Assembly: GCF_001311135.1 (NCBI RefSeq)
Contig: NZ_BBAG01000020.1
Location: forward strand, 1 to 49,879
Reading direction: 5' to 3'
Length of the DNA stretch: 49,879 nt
DNA from: Secundilactobacillus paracollinoides DSM 15502 = JCM 11969
GTDB taxonomy: Bacteria; Bacillota; Bacilli; Lactobacillales; Lactobacillaceae
This document shows positions 1 through 8,953 of the stretch, piece after piece. The first letter of the stretch is position 1, and every line of letters begins with the position of its first letter. Below the pieces are notes generated by a model. The model was not told where the DNA came from and did not search any database. It was given only the letters and a program-made list of their open reading frames with translations. A program made the position numbers and the translations under genes.

Positions 1-240
1 GGATAATCTGCGAACTAGGGCTACTGCTGGTTCGATACTTAACTCGTGAATTAGAAGTGTTCAATTTGAGTGTAGTGGAGTGAATCTGGGCGGGCGGCGT
101 GGTGTCGAGACTAGTTAGCGAGGGTTCCTTCCTCGCTTAGTAGTCTAAGAGTCGGAGGAGATCCTTGAATTTCTGGAAGAAATTCAATAGCTCCGGAGCG
201 ACCCACTACGCCGCCCGCCCAGATTCACGGAACGGAACGC
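1..240 (+). repeat. Cloverleaf repeat, class B unit (left edge cut by window)
   Basis: The unit opens with the D block (GGATAATCTGCGAACT), followed by about 55 nt of variable spacer and then the folded part from about 71. The outer stem pairs 81-102 with its complement at 208-229. Hairpin 1 (about 108-146) has the invariant closing GCGAGG/CCTCGC around a GTTCCTT loop. Hairpin 2 (about 150-200) holds the constant GGAGATCC and the TTGAATTT/AAATTCAA arm, and the right junction strand is AGCGACCCACTAC. The same layout recurs at 10714, 14243, 25988 and 29782 with different stem sequences. Confidence 0.8.
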
Positions 241-282
241 AAGTTACGCGCATTAAGGTTTCACAGGTATGAATAAGCCCAC

Positions 283-312
283 AAAAAAAGCCCCTTGCAC
301 AAGACAAGGGGC
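283..312 (-). terminator. Rho-independent terminator of the feo operon
   Basis: An 8-bp GC-rich stem (GCCCCTTG/CAAGGGGC, 290-297 with 305-312) is followed on the minus strand by a run of seven U. It lies just after the last feo gene. Confidence 0.85.
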
Positions 313-319
313 AAACATG

Positions 320-493
320 TTAATCCGTTTTTTTAGCGTTATTGCGTTGCATCATTTTCGCTTGATCGACGAGGGGACAGCCGACTTCTTCACAGTCGTG
401 ACAGCCGCCTGAATGGTTCTTTTTGAAGAAACGCAGGTAGGTGATGTAGATGACAGCGCCAAAGATGATGGCGGCAAGAATGAGTGTTGACAT
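320..493 (-). CDS. FeoB-associated Cys-rich membrane protein
   Basis: This 57-residue protein starts at the ATG at 493, directly downstream of feoB. One N-terminal membrane helix (about residues 3-20) is followed by a basic turn and a short cysteine motif, GGCHDCEEVGCP (Cys31, Cys34, Cys39). Small proteins of this shape at the end of feoAB operons belong to the FeoB-associated Cys-rich family and are thought to help ferrous iron passage through FeoB; their exact role is not settled. It is third in the feoA-feoB order and is followed by a strong terminator. Size, helix, cysteines and position agree, so the call is firm although the gene is short. Confidence 0.85.
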   Translation of the reverse strand: MSTLILAAIIFGAVIYITYLRFFKKNHSGGCHDCEEVGCPLVDQAKMMQRNNAKKTD

Positions 494-532
494 GGGCGAG
501 ACGACCTTTCTGGTACTGAGGTGACGATCGAA

Positions 533-2683
533 TTAATCCAGAGTGAGCTGATACTGATGACTTTCACGTTTGATAAACACGCCGTAAATCATCAGCGCAA
601 GAGCAATGATGCCCATAATCAAACCAACGGGTGCGATAGCGTGGGTGAAAACCAGCGAGGATTGGTAGATCACAACGGCGACCATGTAGGCCACTAGGGT
701 TTGATAGCCAACCGCCCGCCAGGTCCAGCCGGTGTCGCCGAACTCCTTGTACATGGTCCCGATAGAGGCAAAACAAGGGGCACACAGAAGGTTGAAGGCG
801 AGAAACGCGTAACCAGCCATTGGGGTGTAATACCCGCGCAGAACGCTGGCAAATGCGGCACTGGAGCTGCCGGCGCCAAACGTGATGTGCAGGGTGCCGA
901 CGCAGTTTTCTTTAGCAATCAGACCGGCGAGGACAGCCACGGTGGCGTGCCAGTCACCGAATCCAAGTGGGGCAAAGACTGGTGCAATCAGGGAACCAAG
1001 TGTTCTGAGAATACTGTGGTTTTGGTCGACCATTTGCAGCTGCCAGTTGAAGTTGGACAGGAACCAGATCACAACACAGGAAAGAAAAATGATGGTGCCG
1101 GCCTTGATGATGAAAGACTTGGCCCGCAGCCAGACGCTTTGCACCAGGTTGCTGACCTTTGGAAAATGGTAGGCGGGCAGTTCCATGACAAATGGGGCTG
1201 GGGCGCCTTTGAACATCTTTGTTTTCTTGAGGAAGACCCCGGAGCCGATAACGGTGAGGATGCCGATGAAGTAGGCGGAAGGGGCGACCCAGGTGTTGTT
1301 TGGAAAGAAGGTCTCGCTGACCAGCGCGATGACGGTGAGTTTTGCCGAACAGGGCATGAACGTTGTCAGCATAATGGTCATCCGGCGGTCCTTTTCGCTT
1401 TCGATGGTTCGGGTCGCCATGATGCCGGGAACGCCGCAGCCAGTTGCAATCAGCATGGGGATAAAGGATTTTCCGGATAAGTTGAAGCGGTGGAAGATCC
1501 GGTCCATGACAAACGAGATCCGCGCCATGTAGCCGCAGTCCTCAAGAATGCCCAGACAGAGGAACAGCATCATAATCTGCGGCAAGAAGCCAAGGACGGA
1601 GCCGATCCCGTTGATGATCCCGTTAACCACGAGACTTTTGAGCCAGGGGGCAATATGTAAGGCTGTTAAGGCAGCGGTGGCGCCGTTTGGAATCCATTTA
1701 CCGAATAACACGTCGTTCATCCAGTCACTGCCGATGGTGCCTACCGTTTGAATGGACAGGTAGTAGACCACCCACATGACCATGACGAAAATGGGCAGGG
1801 CCAGGAAGCGGTTGGTGACAATTTTATCTAGTTTATCGCTCATCGATTCGGTGAAGTCATCGGTATCGACCACGCACATGTTGATGACTCGCGCGATGAA
1901 GTCGTAGCGAGCGTTGACAACGATGCTATCGCTGTGGTCGTCGAAGATTTTCTCGGTGTCTTTGATGATGCCGTCAATTTCGGCTTGTTGCGCATCGGTG
2001 AGTTCGATGAGGTTACCGATTTCTTCGTCACGCTCAAACAGCTTAATGGCGAACCAGCGCTGCTGGGATTCGGAAACGACATTCTTGATCTGTTTGGTGA
2101 TCATGTCGATGGCGGACTCGAGCCGGGCATCGTACTTTGGATAGCTGTAACAGATCGGATGTTCCTTTGCGTCCTTGACTTTATTGACCAGTTTATCGAT
2201 ATGTTCTTTCCGCAGGGCGCTGATGCTGACCACTGGTACGCCCAACATATAGGAAAGTTTCTTTAAATTAATGGTCCGGTTACCCTGTTTTTTTAACAGG
2301 TCCATCATGTTCAGGCTGATGATAAGCGGGGTGCCAGTTTCCATGACTTGCAGTGTGAGGTAGAGGTTACGTTCTAGATTGGTGGCATCCACGACGTCTA
2401 AGACTTCGTCGGGATGTTCTTCCAGCAGGTAGTTTCGGGTAATGATCTCTTCTGAACTGTAAGGGGACAGGGAATAGATGCCCGGGAGATCTTGAATGTC
2501 ATAATCTTCATCATGCTTGAGCTTGCCGCTCTTGCGATCGATCGTGACGCCCGGCCAGTTACCGACGTGCTGATTGGTGCCCGTTAACGCGTTGAACAGC
2601 GTGGTTTTGCCACTGTTAGGGTTGCCAATGAGGGCGAGGTCTGTCTTGTCCATCTTCATATCCATGTTCATGTCCATTTCCAT
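533..2683 (-). CDS. feoB: Ferrous iron transport protein B
   Basis: This 716-residue membrane protein imports Fe2+. The N-terminal G domain shows G1 GNPNSGKTTLF (residues 20-30), the G2 region NWPGVTIDR (about 42-50), G3 DLPG (about 65-68) and G4 NMMD (about 123). The C-terminal two thirds hold the hydrophobic gate segments, including GCGVPGIMATR. The extreme N terminus is an odd Met/Asp/Lys-rich stretch (MEMDMNMDMKMDK) before the G domain; it could be a metal-contacting tail or just low-complexity extension. The start lies 2 nt after the feoA stop, with its ribosome site inside the end of feoA, so the two are translationally coupled. No lesion is seen. Confidence 0.97.
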   Translation of the reverse strand: MEMDMNMDMKMDKTDLALIGNPNSGKTTLFNALTGTNQHVGNWPGVTIDRKSGKLKHDEDYDIQDLPGIYSLSPYSSEEIITRNYLLEEHPDEVLDVVDATNLERNLYLTLQVMETGTPLIISLNMMDLLKKQGNRTINLKKLSYMLGVPVVSISALRKEHIDKLVNKVKDAKEHPICYSYPKYDARLESAIDMITKQIKNVVSESQQRWFAIKLFERDEEIGNLIELTDAQQAEIDGIIKDTEKIFDDHSDSIVVNARYDFIARVINMCVVDTDDFTESMSDKLDKIVTNRFLALPIFVMVMWVVYYLSIQTVGTIGSDWMNDVLFGKWIPNGATAALTALHIAPWLKSLVVNGIINGIGSVLGFLPQIMMLFLCLGILEDCGYMARISFVMDRIFHRFNLSGKSFIPMLIATGCGVPGIMATRTIESEKDRRMTIMLTTFMPCSAKLTVIALVSETFFPNNTWVAPSAYFIGILTVIGSGVFLKKTKMFKGAPAPFVMELPAYHFPKVSNLVQSVWLRAKSFIIKAGTIIFLSCVVIWFLSNFNWQLQMVDQNHSILRTLGSLIAPVFAPLGFGDWHATVAVLAGLIAKENCVGTLHITFGAGSSSAAFASVLRGYYTPMAGYAFLAFNLLCAPCFASIGTMYKEFGDTGWTWRAVGYQTLVAYMVAVVIYQSSLVFTHAIAPVGLIMGIIALALMIYGVFIKRESHQYQLTLD

Positions 2684-2685
2684 CG

Positions 2686-3159
2686 TTACACCTCTTCTAG
2701 TAACACACAGCTGGCATCGGCTTTCCGGAGACTGAGTTTGTATCCGCGCACAAGCAATTCGATTGGATCGCCCAGCGGAGCAACTTGGTTGATTTTGATC
2801 ATGGTGTTGTTGGTCAGCCCCATGTCCATGAGCCGGCGCCGTAACGCCCGGTCACCGACCATTTTCCGGACGATGCCGGACATGCCGACCTTGAATTCAG
2901 CGAGCGGCTTGAGTTTGGCCGGATCACTTTCGTTAACGCTGCGAACAACGATACGTTGGGCAATGTCGAGACTGATGGCTAAGCGCTGACCCTGAAAGAA
3001 GATGACCATGCCGGAAGATTCAGCGGAAACAGAGACCACGGTAACGGCTTTACCGGCAATCATGCCCATTTCGGATAAGTGCCGAACGAGCTTCTTGTCG
3101 CCTAAGACCTGAATAATAATGTATTTGCCGCGGTTCTTTAGTTCGGAGAGTGCTTCCAT
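2686..3159 (-). CDS. feoA: FeoA protein, two tandem FeoA domains
   Basis: FeoA is the small SH3-like cytosolic partner of FeoB. Here it is about 157 residues, roughly twice the usual 75-80, because the SH3-like fold is repeated: the first copy covers about residues 1-78 (LSEMGMIAGKAVTV) and the second about 85-157 (LMDMGLTNNTMIKI). I chose the ATG at 3159 because a GGAGG (3169-3173) sits 9 nt upstream; the ATG at 3165 would be only 3 nt away. The gene leads the feo operon. On the minus strand a TATAAT-like box lies at 3226-3231, but the -35 region is weak. Confidence 0.92.
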   Translation of the reverse strand: MEALSELKNRGKYIIIQVLGDKKLVRHLSEMGMIAGKAVTVVSVSAESSGMVIFFQGQRLAISLDIAQRIVVRSVNESDPAKLKPLAEFKVGMSGIVRKMVGDRALRRRLMDMGLTNNTMIKINQVAPLGDPIELLVRGYKLSLRKADASCVLLEEV

Positions 3160-3186
3160 CGTCATATGCCTCCAGTGATCCACCAT

Positions 3187-3611
3187 TAAATTAAAATCTG
3201 GTTAGTATTCAAATAATTAGTATCTATTATATTCCAATATCCCCATTTTAGACACTAGGGAATTGCCCTAAATATAGATAAATGGAATATATTTAACAAG
3301 CAGTATAATAGGCTTTTATTTCATTTAAAAGTGCGGTATGTTAACACTAGATACTTTATTGGCATAGTTTTTTCGTGGTAATAATTCTGAATTATATAAA
3401 GAATTGTGATAAGAATAACAGTTGCGGAAAACGAAGTGGGTGCCGAATCGTGATGCGATGCAGTTCTAATGATACTCAATAGTTAAGAAAAATTGACTTG
3501 AAGGGTGGACTACATGGCATTTTTCGTGCCCGATTTGTTAAAATAGACAGTGGATAAGGAATAATTAGCCGACAAAATATACGGCGGACGACTATTTAAA
3601 CTAAAAATGGA
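3187..3611. other. AT-rich divergent intergenic region
   Basis: About 425 nt separate feoA (minus) from the Rgg-like gene (plus). I see a TATAAT for feoA (3226-3231, minus), a TTGACT at 3493-3498 and a TAAAAT at 3539-3544 (plus) that do not share a proper spacer, and another TATAAT at about 3304. I find no coding region, no clear Fur palindrome and no structured repeat. Confidence 0.5.
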
Positions 3612-4477
3612 ATGGTGAATAAAATGAATGTTGAACGGTTTATTAACGCACGTAAGGCGTTAGGCATGTCCCAGGCCGAACTGTGCGAGGGTATTTGTAC
3701 CCAGGCAACGTTAAGCAAGTTTGAGAGCTCCGGCCGCACACCAGCTGTTAGAATTTTGGTACAACTGTGCGCACGTCTGGGTTTAAAACTCGATGATGTG
3801 TTCCCAATCAACCAACCGGCTAAATTGGAAGTCCACCATATTTTAGACACAGCTGAATTTAAGTTGATTACAAGTGAATACGAGAGTCCCTTGGCTGACC
3901 TGGATGGAATTAGTTTTGACCATTTATCAGATGAAGGCAAAATGCAGTACTTCTTTATCAAGGGGTATCTGACGGCGTTAACGGATGAGCCATTTCCGAT
4001 TCGTTGTACTACTTCAATATGATCTTAAATGATCTGGATAACGAGCACCGAACGATTTACTCCCAGCTTGCTTATACGGGCAGCGGGGTCGCGTACAGTC
4101 GCAACAATGAGAACGAAAAGGCGGAATTTTATTTCCAAAAGGTCTTTGATGACCTGCAAAAGCTCCTTTTAAATAGCAACAAGGCCATCTGGCGCGCGCT
4201 AAACATGATCTATTACACGGCGGAATACTATAACCGAATCGGCGACTACAAAACGAGCGACGGTTTGCTGAACTACGGCTATGACGTGTGCTCAGATAAG
4301 CGCGTCACGTACTACATCGCAAAGATCTGCTTCCTGAGGGCGCAAAACTTGAAGGCAAGAAATGGCGACGAGGCGCAGATCATTGAAGAGTTGAATGACG
4401 CCAAGGCGTTTTCGAGGTTGAATCATAATTATAAGTTGATTGAGAAGATTGAGAGTTTTGAGGAGCAGAGTGTGTAG
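3612..4477 (+). pseudogene. Rgg/XRE-type transcriptional regulator, frameshifted
   Basis: The first part (3612 to about 3989) encodes an N-terminal XRE helix-turn-helix (ARKALGMSQAELCEG, SKFESSGRTPAV), and the downstream frame (to 4477) a helical TPR-like region (YFQKVFDDLQ, MIYYTAEYYNRIGD). Joined, they give about 288 residues, the normal length of Rgg/GadR/MutR-type regulators, which often bind peptide pheromones with the helical domain. The break lies at GATGAGCC (3984-3991); adding one G to give GAGGCC restores ALTDEAISDSLYYFNMIL. As printed, the first frame stops at 4020-4022. Its target is unknown. The end of the gene runs into a C-type hairpin repeat. Confidence 0.75.
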
Positions 4478-4855
4478 CAAGGCGGGTTAGGGGCGGTGTG
4501 TAAGGGACTCTGACGGAAAATCCCGGGCCTGGATTTTTTGTCAGAGTCCCTTACACGTTAGCCCCGTGCGGAACACGTTTCGGCAATGTGAAATCAAAGC
4601 ACGTCGCAAGAACTACTTGGAGGACCAAAAGCATAATCCCGGTCCTGGATTTTGTGCCGGAAGTTGCTTACGCAGTAGCCCTCAGCCTTGCGGAACACGT
4701 TTCGGCACGGTGAAAGTGGAGCACGTCGCCAAAATTACTCGAAGGCCAAGCAGCAGAAAAGTCAGGGTCTGACTTATAGACCAGAGTCGGTTACACGTTA
4801 GTCTCGCCTTGCGGAACACATTTCAGCAATGTGAACTCAAAGCACGCCGCAAGGG
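4477..4855 (+). repeat. Array of C-type hairpin repeats: one intact, two degenerate
   Basis: The intact copy (4477-4593) has a long stem whose arms meet at 4500-4516 and 4539-4556, a CCCGGGCCTG apical region, and the internal loop GCGGTG opposite CGTTA. Its right flank GGAACACGTTTCGGCAATGT is repeated at about 4570, 4689 and 4813. The second and third copies (about 4609-4720 and 4727-4855) keep the right arm and flank, but their left arms no longer pair well. They look like tandem decayed copies. Confidence 0.75.
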
Positions 4856-5145
4856 AGTATTCTGCAAACACCTCACCCAAATCAAAAACACTCAAAACAC
4901 CGCACCAAACCCGGGAGGCCAGCCCTCCTTTTTTACTGCCCACAACAAAAACCGACACCACCAAATATTTTTTTGCCAGAGTCACACACAACTGCCATAA
5001 ATATTCTGAAAATATGTTAAACTTGAATTATTATTTTATACTTTCCAGGCGGCCTTATCTTGTGAGGCTGCAAACTAAACTAGGAGTCAAAACACGAGCT
5101 GCCGCGATGGTGAATCGTGTATAACGAGAGTAAGAGGGGTGCACC

Positions 5146-6123
5146 ATGGCTCATAAACTTTGGCGCCAGTTTCCACAGGTGCAAAAAGAACTCACACAAC
5201 TTCAACCATACTTATTAAAGGTGATTACCTTACCGAACCAACGCATTCACGTGAAGATTACCCAATTGCTGTCAGCTGGGGGTAAACTGCTGCGACCGGG
5301 ATTCTTCTACTTATTTAGTGAGTTTGGCGATGAGCATGACGATGACCGGCTTCGCGCAGTCGCAGCGTCGCTTGAATTGCTGCACGTGGCAACGTTGATT
5401 CACGATGATGTCATCGACCGGTCACCGTTACGGCGTGGTGTGAAGACGATTCAAACGGAGTACGGTTCACGAAATGCCATTTACGCTGGCGATTATTTGT
5501 TCACCGCGTACTTCAATGAAGTCTTGAAGGCCTCGTCTGATCCGGCAGTGTTGAAGCTTCAGATCAACAGCATGCGCGAGATCCTAACGGGCGAGCTTGA
5601 TCAAATGGATCTTAACTACCGGTTCAACGTGAGCGAGGGCGAGTATTTAAACGAGATCACGGGTAAGACGGCGGTACTGTTCTGGTTAAGCTGTCATCAA
5701 GGGGCCGCTATAGCGGGGGCTTCGGAGGCCGTGGCGACGCTGGCTGGCCAAATTGGGCTGACTATCGGCCGCGCCTACCAGATCATGGATGACATTTTGG
5801 ATTACGATGGCGACGAGAAGGCAACGCGCAAACCTGTCTTGGAAGATCTGAAGTCGGGTGTTTACTCACTGCCTTTGATTCTGGCACTACAACAGTCACC
5901 AAAGGTCTTTAAGCCATTATTGAAAAAGAAACAAGACATGACGGATGCCGACGTGCTTGAAGTGCAGCGGCTTGTCATTGAAAACAAAGGTGTCGAACTG
6001 GCCAAAGCCCGGGCAACCGAGTTCACCGAACAGGCCCTTGACCTCATCAGCAGTTTACCTGATGTTCCTGTCAAACAGGACATTGACCGGTTAACGCGGT
6101 GGCTGCTGACGCGGAACCAATAA
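5146..6123 (+). CDS. Long-chain polyprenyl diphosphate synthase
   Basis: This 325-residue trans-prenyltransferase condenses isopentenyl diphosphate onto an allylic primer. Both aspartate-rich Mg2+/diphosphate motifs are present: DDVID (residues 87-91) and DDILD (215-219), with the GGKLLRP substrate motif near residue 45. The family cannot be told apart by chain length from sequence alone, but length and motifs fit the large subunit of hepta/octaprenyl synthases that make the menaquinone side chain. An AGAGGGG ribosome site precedes the ATG. Carriage near an NADH dehydrogenase fits respiratory quinone supply. No heterodimer partner is seen here. Confidence 0.9.
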   Translation: MAHKLWRQFPQVQKELTQLQPYLLKVITLPNQRIHVKITQLLSAGGKLLRPGFFYLFSEFGDEHDDDRLRAVAASLELLHVATLIHDDVIDRSPLRRGVKTIQTEYGSRNAIYAGDYLFTAYFNEVLKASSDPAVLKLQINSMREILTGELDQMDLNYRFNVSEGEYLNEITGKTAVLFWLSCHQGAAIAGASEAVATLAGQIGLTIGRAYQIMDDILDYDGDEKATRKPVLEDLKSGVYSLPLILALQQSPKVFKPLLKKKQDMTDADVLEVQRLVIENKGVELAKARATEFTEQALDLISSLPDVPVKQDIDRLTRWLLTRNQ

Positions 6124-6135
6124 TTGATATGAAAT

Positions 6136-6165
6136 ACCCCTTGCAAATTTGGCAGGGGTTTTTGT
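6136..6165 (+). terminator. Rho-independent terminator of the prenyl synthase gene
   Basis: A CCCCTTGC / GCAGGGG stem with one bulged T is followed by a T run, 12 nt after the stop codon. Confidence 0.8.
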
Positions 6166-6178
6166 TTGCGTTCTGTGT

Positions 6179-6343
6179 TCGTTGCATTGCGCGATTTGGC
6201 ACTCCGTTGTAGAGCGTGGAGGAAAACGGTTTGAGGGCGGAGCCTAAGCAACTCTGATAGAAATACCCGGGTTTGGTATTTTTGTCAGAATTGCTTAGGC
6301 AGTAGCCCTCAGTTTTCCGGAACGCGTTTCAGCTATGTTGCCG
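6179..6343 (+). repeat. C-type long hairpin repeat
   Basis: This copy begins with the same GCGCGATTTGGCACTCCG that starts A repeats. The hairpin arms run from about 6215 to 6325, with the apex CCCGGGTTTG, the internal loop GCGGAG opposite CAGTAG, and the right flank GGAACGCGTTTCAGCTATGT. It lies directly beside an A unit, as the copy at 29208 does. Confidence 0.8.
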
Positions 6344-6358
6344 AGAAATACTGTTTAG

Positions 6359-6618
6359 TCCGTTGCATTGCGCGATTTGGCACTCCGTTGTGGTGGCTCG
6401 CAAATGAGCTAACTCGATTTCTGCTACGCAGCTCTCGAGTGGATCTCATTCGACTCGCATATCACTAGGTGGCCGAAGACCGCGCCCACCAAGTGATATC
6501 GACACCACAACTCCGTGCCAAATCGCTCCATTCCACTGACTGTGAGCTCATTATTGATACTTGCTAAGTATTGCAATACAGTCAATGCCAGTTCCTAGAT
6601 TATCCGCACTCGACTGCA
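6359..6618 (-). repeat. Cloverleaf repeat, class A unit with D block
   Basis: Read on the minus strand, the D block (6618-6595) and a variable spacer precede the cloverleaf (6537-6359). The outer stem is GATTTGGCAC with GTGCCAAATC. Hairpin 1 is ATATCACT/AGTGATAT, where other copies have GTCACT/AGTGAC. Hairpin 2 carries the constant GGAGATCC. The changes in hairpin 1 are compensated on both arms. Confidence 0.85.
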
Positions 6619-6743
6619 GGTCAATCATATTGTGCGAACCTAGGTCTGCTGAATTGGTGTTGAAGATCACTAATAGTGATTCACCAACGATGGGACAAAC
6701 TTTGGGAATTCGACATCACGTAATATTCACCACAACTGTTAGC

Positions 6744-6946
6744 GTAGTGGAGCCGTAGGAGATCCTTGAATTTCTAGTTCACATTGCGGAAACGTGTTCC
6801 GCAGGCCAACTCCCTACTGTGTAAGGCAACTTTGCCAGAAATTCAAGACCGGAATTTCCGACAAAGTCGCCTTACATTCCGGGAGTTACCCGGCCTGCTC
6901 CACACTTTTGCCTCAGCCTGCAGGGCCGACCGGCGGAACGAAGTGG
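6744..6946 (+). repeat. Class B remnant carrying a C-type hairpin
   Basis: Only short B pieces remain: GTGGAGCCGTAGGAGATCC with TTGAATTTCT on the left (6744-6776) and CAGCCTGCAGGGCCGACCGG on the right (about 6914-6934). Between them lies a C-type hairpin (about 6782-6911) that is nearly identical to the copy at 26100-26229. Hairpin 1 of B has been deleted. The arrangement mirrors the nested copy at 25988. Confidence 0.7.
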
Positions 6947-6957
6947 CAATAGAAAAC

Positions 6958-6992
6958 AGAAGAACCTGAGAAATGATTTCTCAGGTTCTTCT
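6958..6992 (-). terminator. Terminator of the NADH dehydrogenase gene
   Basis: A perfect stem with arms GAACCTGAGAAA and TTTCTCAGGTTC lies just downstream of the minus-strand stop codon and leads into a T-rich tract. Confidence 0.75.
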
Positions 6993-7001
6993 TAATATCG
7001 A

Positions 7002-8642
7002 TTATTTCTTGTAAATTGATTTTGGTTCACCATAACGACTGCGAGCCCAAGTTTTTTGTAACCACGGGACGAACCAGTAGTCCAGGCCAATGCTGCGGCC
7101 GGAGCCGTTCATTAAGGCGAGGGCGACGAAGAGGACCCAGCTGGTGGCCCAGGTGTGCAGGAAGACGAAGAAGCCGATGATGATCAGCAGGTTCGCGGTC
7201 CAAGTTCCTAAGCCAAGGAAGATGAGACAACCGAGGATCAGTTCGCAGTAGGCAATCCATCCCTGTCCGGAAATGAGCCACGGCATCGTGCCGTTGACAT
7301 TGGCGAGGCCATCAATGAACAGCCCAAGTCCAAAGAATAACCGCAACGGTACTGACCACAGTACGTTAGATTGCCGTGAGGTGTGGTAGCCGAAAACTGT
7401 CCGGCCGTTTGCTGTGCGGAAGAATTCATCCAACAGGTACTTGAAAAAGTAGTAGCCAGAGCCGATCCGCATGAGATAGAGGAAGTTTGTACAGTGCTTA
7501 ATGATCGTTGCAAACCACCCACGAACACGTTTGCCGCCAAAAACCTGCGCGATACCGTAGCGGGCACCGAAGGAAACAGCCAAGCCCATCGATTTGTCGG
7601 TGAAGATGGTGTAGTTTTGGGTGCCGTTGATGTCAGCCGCAACGTTCTTAGCGATGATCAGGGCTTCGTTTTCAGCCTCTTGTGCGGTCTGTGGGACGGC
7701 CCGTTCAGCACCGTCTTCCGTTGCGTTGGCGTCATCACCGGCGACGTAGACACTCTTGTCTTCTAGCCCCTGTGCTTGCAGGAAGTGGTTGACGACTAAC
7801 CGGCCGCCACGACCAGCTTCAATGCCGAATTCATCAGCGATGTGGTTGGTCTTCACACCGGCCGTCCAGATCAGCGTGTTCGTTTGGATTGGGTCTTGGT
7901 CCTTGATCTCAACGGAGTCTGGGTTGACCTTAGTGATCATGGATTCTGTCCGGATTTCAACATTGTTTTTCTTCAGGTAAGCTTCTTCATGGGCGGCGTT
8001 GGTGCGGTCCAACATGTTGGTGATGGTTGGCGCAGCTTCGACCATGATGATCTTGATTTCGTCTGGATCCAGTTTGTTTTCTTTTGCCAAAACTTTGCGG
8101 TAATCGATAAGCTCGCCGACCGTTTCAGCACCGGTGAAGCCGGACCCACAGACAACCAGCGTTAGTTTTGCAGCGCGCTTCACAGGATCGCGTTCGATGG
8201 CACCTTCGCGGATGATGGTGTTGATGTGGTCACGCAGTTTGATAGCGTCTTCCATGGACCACAACGTCAGCCCGTTTTCAGCAACACCAGGGGTGCCGAA
8301 GTCGTTTGGTTCACCACCAAGACTGATGACGAGACTGTCAAATGGATAGGTGTCGTTTTCGGCAATCACGAGTTTCTTATCAGTGTCGATCTGTGACACG
8401 GTGTCGGTGACCAGTTGAACGTTGCGTTGCTTATGGAACAGGTTTTCCAAATCATACTGCACAGCATCGGGCTGGACCCGCTCTGTGGCAACTTCGTGTA
8501 ACTGGGTCAGATAAGTGAAGTAGGAGTGACGGTCGATTAAGGTAATGGTCACGTCGGGATTAGACTTGAACTGCTTAGCCAACTTCTTGGTTGCTAAGAC
8601 CCCCGCAAATCCGGCGCCGATGACAACGATATTTTTACTCAT
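7002..8642 (-). CDS. ndh: Type II NADH:quinone dehydrogenase with C-terminal membrane domain
   Basis: This 546-residue flavoenzyme oxidises NADH and passes electrons to quinone without proton pumping. The FAD Rossmann motif GAGFAG is at residues 9-14, a second dinucleotide motif (VVCGSGFTGAETV) is near 175, and YVAGDDAN near 300 contacts the flavin. From about residue 400 there is an added hydrophobic region of four or so helices (LFFGLGLFIDGLAN, LLIIIGFFVFLHTW) resembling DoxX-like membrane domains; many NDH-2 proteins end before this. An AGGGGGGA ribosome site precedes the ATG at 8642. A TATAAT lies at 8706-8711 on the minus strand. With Feo uptake and prenyl synthase nearby, this fits optional respiration. 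Confidence 0.92.
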   Translation of the reverse strand: MSKNIVVIGAGFAGVLATKKLAKQFKSNPDVTITLIDRHSYFTYLTQLHEVATERVQPDAVQYDLENLFHKQRNVQLVTDTVSQIDTDKKLVIAENDTYPFDSLVISLGGEPNDFGTPGVAENGLTLWSMEDAIKLRDHINTIIREGAIERDPVKRAAKLTLVVCGSGFTGAETVGELIDYRKVLAKENKLDPDEIKIIMVEAAPTITNMLDRTNAAHEEAYLKKNNVEIRTESMITKVNPDSVEIKDQDPIQTNTLIWTAGVKTNHIADEFGIEAGRGGRLVVNHFLQAQGLEDKSVYVAGDDANATEDGAERAVPQTAQEAENEALIIAKNVAADINGTQNYTIFTDKSMGLAVSFGARYGIAQVFGGKRVRGWFATIIKHCTNFLYLMRIGSGYYFFKYLLDEFFRTANGRTVFGYHTSRQSNVLWSVPLRLFFGLGLFIDGLANVNGTMPWLISGQGWIAYCELILGCLIFLGLGTWTANLLIIIGFFVFLHTWATSWVLFVALALMNGSGRSIGLDYWFVPWLQKTWARSRYGEPKSIYKK

Positions 8643-8705
8643 GAAATGATTCCCCCCTGATTCAGTAAAATAATATAGAATAATTATAAATTAATAACAC
8701 TTATT

Positions 8706-8764
8706 ATTATAATCAATTACCGCTATTACTTCAATGAAACACGCCCATATATTGTGGTTCACAA
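8706..8764 (-). promoter_or_regulatory. Probable ndh promoter region with short inverted repeat
   Basis: A TATAAT lies at 8706-8711 (minus). Upstream, at 8752-8764, is a perfect short inverted repeat, TTGTG-gtt-CACAA. Its half sites resemble those of the redox regulator Rex, but the 3-nt spacing is shorter than the usual Rex operator, so I do not call a Rex site. Confidence 0.4.
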
Positions 8765-8910
8765 GTCAATTGCGACAGGGGCGACCTGCTGTTTGTTTGG
8801 AAAAGGTTAATCATAGGGAATGACCTGATTGAATTCACTTGAAAGGTGTATGCCAAAATTATAAATACCTTGTTGACTATCTTATTGAGAATATCAAAGA
8901 AAAAATGCAC

Positions 8911-8940
8911 AAAAAAACGGAATCTGCAGAGAGCAGTTCC
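8911..8940 (-). terminator. Terminator of the sugar operon
   Basis: On the minus strand an imperfect stem (GGAACTGC with GCAGATTCC) is followed by seven T, just after the stop codon of the last operon gene. Confidence 0.75.
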
Positions 8941-8953
8941 ATTTTTTTTGCAT

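Noticed and set aside
701..1480. Long plus-strand open frame opposite feoB
   Set aside because: Shadow of feoB on the other strand; no ribosome site and no domain pattern.
8752..8764. Rex operator upstream of ndh
   Set aside because: TTGTG-gtt-CACAA is a clean inverted repeat, but a Rex box needs about 8 nt between the half sites; here it is 3.
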